This document shows, piece by piece, positions 62,578-64,000 of a DNA stretch of 64,000 nt; position 1 is the stretch's first letter; each line of letters begins with the position of its first letter. The DNA lies in the NCBI RefSeq assembly GCF_029227915.1, contig NC_079877.1, positions 11,345,351 through 11,409,350 of the forward strand, in the 5' to 3' direction. This DNA comes from Hydractinia symbiolongicarpus (lineage: Eukaryota; Cnidaria; Hydrozoa; Anthoathecata; Hydractiniidae). The notes under the pieces are model-generated. The model was not told the DNA's origin, ran no database searches, and saw only the letters and a list, made by a program, of their open reading frames with translations. The translations under genes and the position numbers were made by a program.

Positions 62578-62639
62578 TAATATACATTTTTGGCAGCTCT
62601 TTGCTGACGTCAGCAAAGACCTACCAAAAATGTATATTA
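62578..62639. repeat. 62-bp near-perfect palindrome with a TGACGTCA centre
   Basis: TAATATACATTTTTGG at the left matches CCAAAAATGTATATTA at the right, and CTTTGCTGACG matches CGTCAGCAAAG. Only about three of 31 arm positions differ. The centre TGACGTCA is the consensus CRE/ATF site. Confidence 0.8.
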
Positions 62640-63128
62640 ACATGTACAATTAACGAACAGATAAGGAGATATAAGATTTTTTTTTCAAGAAACTTGTATA
62701 CCCGTTGCCTTCATTGTATAAATGAAACTGTTGATCAAGAAAATGTATAGGATCATGTACTTTTGACAAACGGTTGCAGAGATATTGCAGTTTAAATGTT
62801 TTTTGATGACATCATCAAACCATTTATTCCAAAACGGATTCGGCGACCAGGTTTTGGAAACTTACCTAATTGGTTCCCAGGTGGTGTGAAAAATGACTGA
62901 TGTAACCACAATTGGTCTCAAAGTTTTAAATGCATTGTAATGGATTCACTATTGTTAATATACTTTTCTTTAACGTCAATACTATTTTAATATCAAAGTT
63001 TGGTAAATTACAGGACAATTTTATAGGTGATGTTTAATAGACTTTATCAAAGAAAATTGTGAAGAATATGATCCACTTTGTAAAAGTCACACACAGAGAC
63101 ACGGAAACTCCGGATAATACGGATAATA

Positions 63129-63169
63129 CCTAACCCTGACCCTAACCCTAACCCTAACGCTGACCCTAA
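63129..63169. repeat. Interstitial telomeric repeat (CCCTAA)n
   Basis: TAACCCTGACCCTAACCCTA then ACCCTAACGCTGACCCTAA: about six units of the metazoan telomere repeat with a few changes. Confidence 0.9.
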
Positions 63170-63602
63170 AGTATTGAATACATTTTGCTAATGACCTCAT
63201 TGTTATGTTTAGTAACGTGTTTCGCCATCATGAGCAAAAATAAGAAAAATTGGGATGCACTGATTATTGCAATGCTCACTTTCCAGAGAGGCTTTACATA
63301 ACAGAATTGTGTCAGATGACTCCTATGGACAACCTATAATCAGATTTTAAAAAGTTTCCTCAACCTTCTTGTCTTTATGATAGGGCGCCAAAATGAACAT
63401 TGATTAGGCGTAAAAAAGGGAGAGGAAAGCGGAACTACTATTATCAATTTGCTGTACTTTTTGCAATTCACGAATAAGTGTTCCTTTTGTATTTTAGAAT
63501 TGGCATGCACCTGCTGCGTATCATCCTAGAAATCTGCGTGTTAGGTGAGAAAGCTATTTTAAAACACCTTCTTAAATACCCATAACATGCTTATCCATAG
63601 AT

Positions 63603-64000
63603 ATGTTATTTACTTTTATTATATCTCTATGGTTTATATTATATTTGTTTCTTCTAGCTGTTGTATGCGCGGACATTCATGTTTGTAACAATGGCGCTGA
63701 TAATCCGCCCTGTGGGCATGAATCAAATTCTTGCAGGACGATTCGTTATGCAACAAACAAAAGAAGTACAAGCGGCATAATTATACTTGATGGAGGTACA
63801 ACAAACCGCATGGTTTATTCAGTTACCGAAACTATGTGTCTGTATGAACCACTTCGCATAAAAAAAAGATTAGCGTATATTTTAGACCCATAATTAAGAC
63901 AGAAGAAAACACTGGCGACATCAATATATTTCGTATTTCGTGCACATACTTATCACTACATGGAATAGAGTTTCACAACATGCATTTTTTTAAAAATTCT
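63603..64000 (+). CDS. Start of a secreted protein, possibly beta-helix (pectin-lyase-like), frameshift near 63870
   Basis: The ATG at 63603 opens a strong signal peptide (MLFTFIISLWFILYLFLLAV, then VCADIHV). The mature start has CNNGADNPPCGHESNSCRTI followed by RYATNKRSTSGIIILDGG. This resembles the Cys-plus-(R/K)TI...A start of secreted right-handed beta-helix modules in large cnidarian and protist surface proteins. The frame stops at 63891. A second frame from about 63884 continues without a stop to the window end and reads IIKTEENTGDINIF then LSLHGIEFHNMHFF, a plausible continuation of the helix turns. A run of eight A at 63860-63867 marks a likely single-base indel, which may be a real mutation or a sequencing error. 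Confidence 0.55.

Overview
The window looks like AT-rich, intron-rich metazoan nuclear DNA, most probably from a cnidarian and perhaps a hydrozoan. The evidence is short phase-1 exons with GT-AG junctions, a class A GPCR, a secreted PAN/EGF gene family, an SLC4 bicarbonate-transporter relic, TTAGGG-type telomeric DNA, and a transposon mix (DIRS-like, BEL/Pao, LINE, Maverick/Polinton, PIF/Harbinger, Helentron) typical of such genomes. No prokaryotic operon, rRNA, tRNA or CRISPR array was seen. The species call is an inference from protein style only.

Region 1 (1-5,157, minus strand) holds most of a gene that no long open frame reveals. Nine exons with good splice sites keep one reading frame for 462 codons. 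They encode a signal peptide, a short Thr/Pro/Gly-rich linker made of tiny exons, and a lipoxygenase catalytic domain without the usual PLAT domain. The C-terminal exons lie before base 1.

Region 2 (about 9.2-20 kb) has a broken integrase-like relic, a 749-bp tandem duplication fused to (CCGT)n tracts inside a Helentron-like element, and further Helentron copies. The first complete PAN-EGF gene (gene A, minus, 18,871-13,308) is also here. Its introns hold a PIF-type MITE and a TTAGCTAG satellite of about 600 bp.

Region 3 (about 21-28 kb) has a Harbinger transposase relic and a nearly complete but dead tyrosine-recombinase retrotransposon with split direct repeats.

Region 4 (29.8-38.3 kb) holds gene B, a same-strand paralogue of gene A with identical exon architecture and a BEL/Pao relic in one intron. 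Next to it, head-to-head, is a broken paralogue (D).

Region 5 (42-47 kb) has two splice-compatible exons of an unrecognised His/Arg-rich protein and an intact single-exon GPCR. Region 6 (50-58 kb) has a dead LINE, a (CCGA)n tract, an SLC4 pseudogene and a decayed Maverick/Polinton integrase region. Region 7 (58-64 kb) has a long (TA)n tract, a solitary PAN exon (C), a coiled-coil ORF, a near-perfect 62-bp palindrome around a CRE-like core, an interstitial telomeric repeat, and the start of a secreted protein that may fold as a beta-helix.

The live-looking content is therefore the lipoxygenase, genes A and B, and the GPCR. They are all on the minus strand, two of the three kinds are secreted, and most of the rest is decayed mobile DNA.
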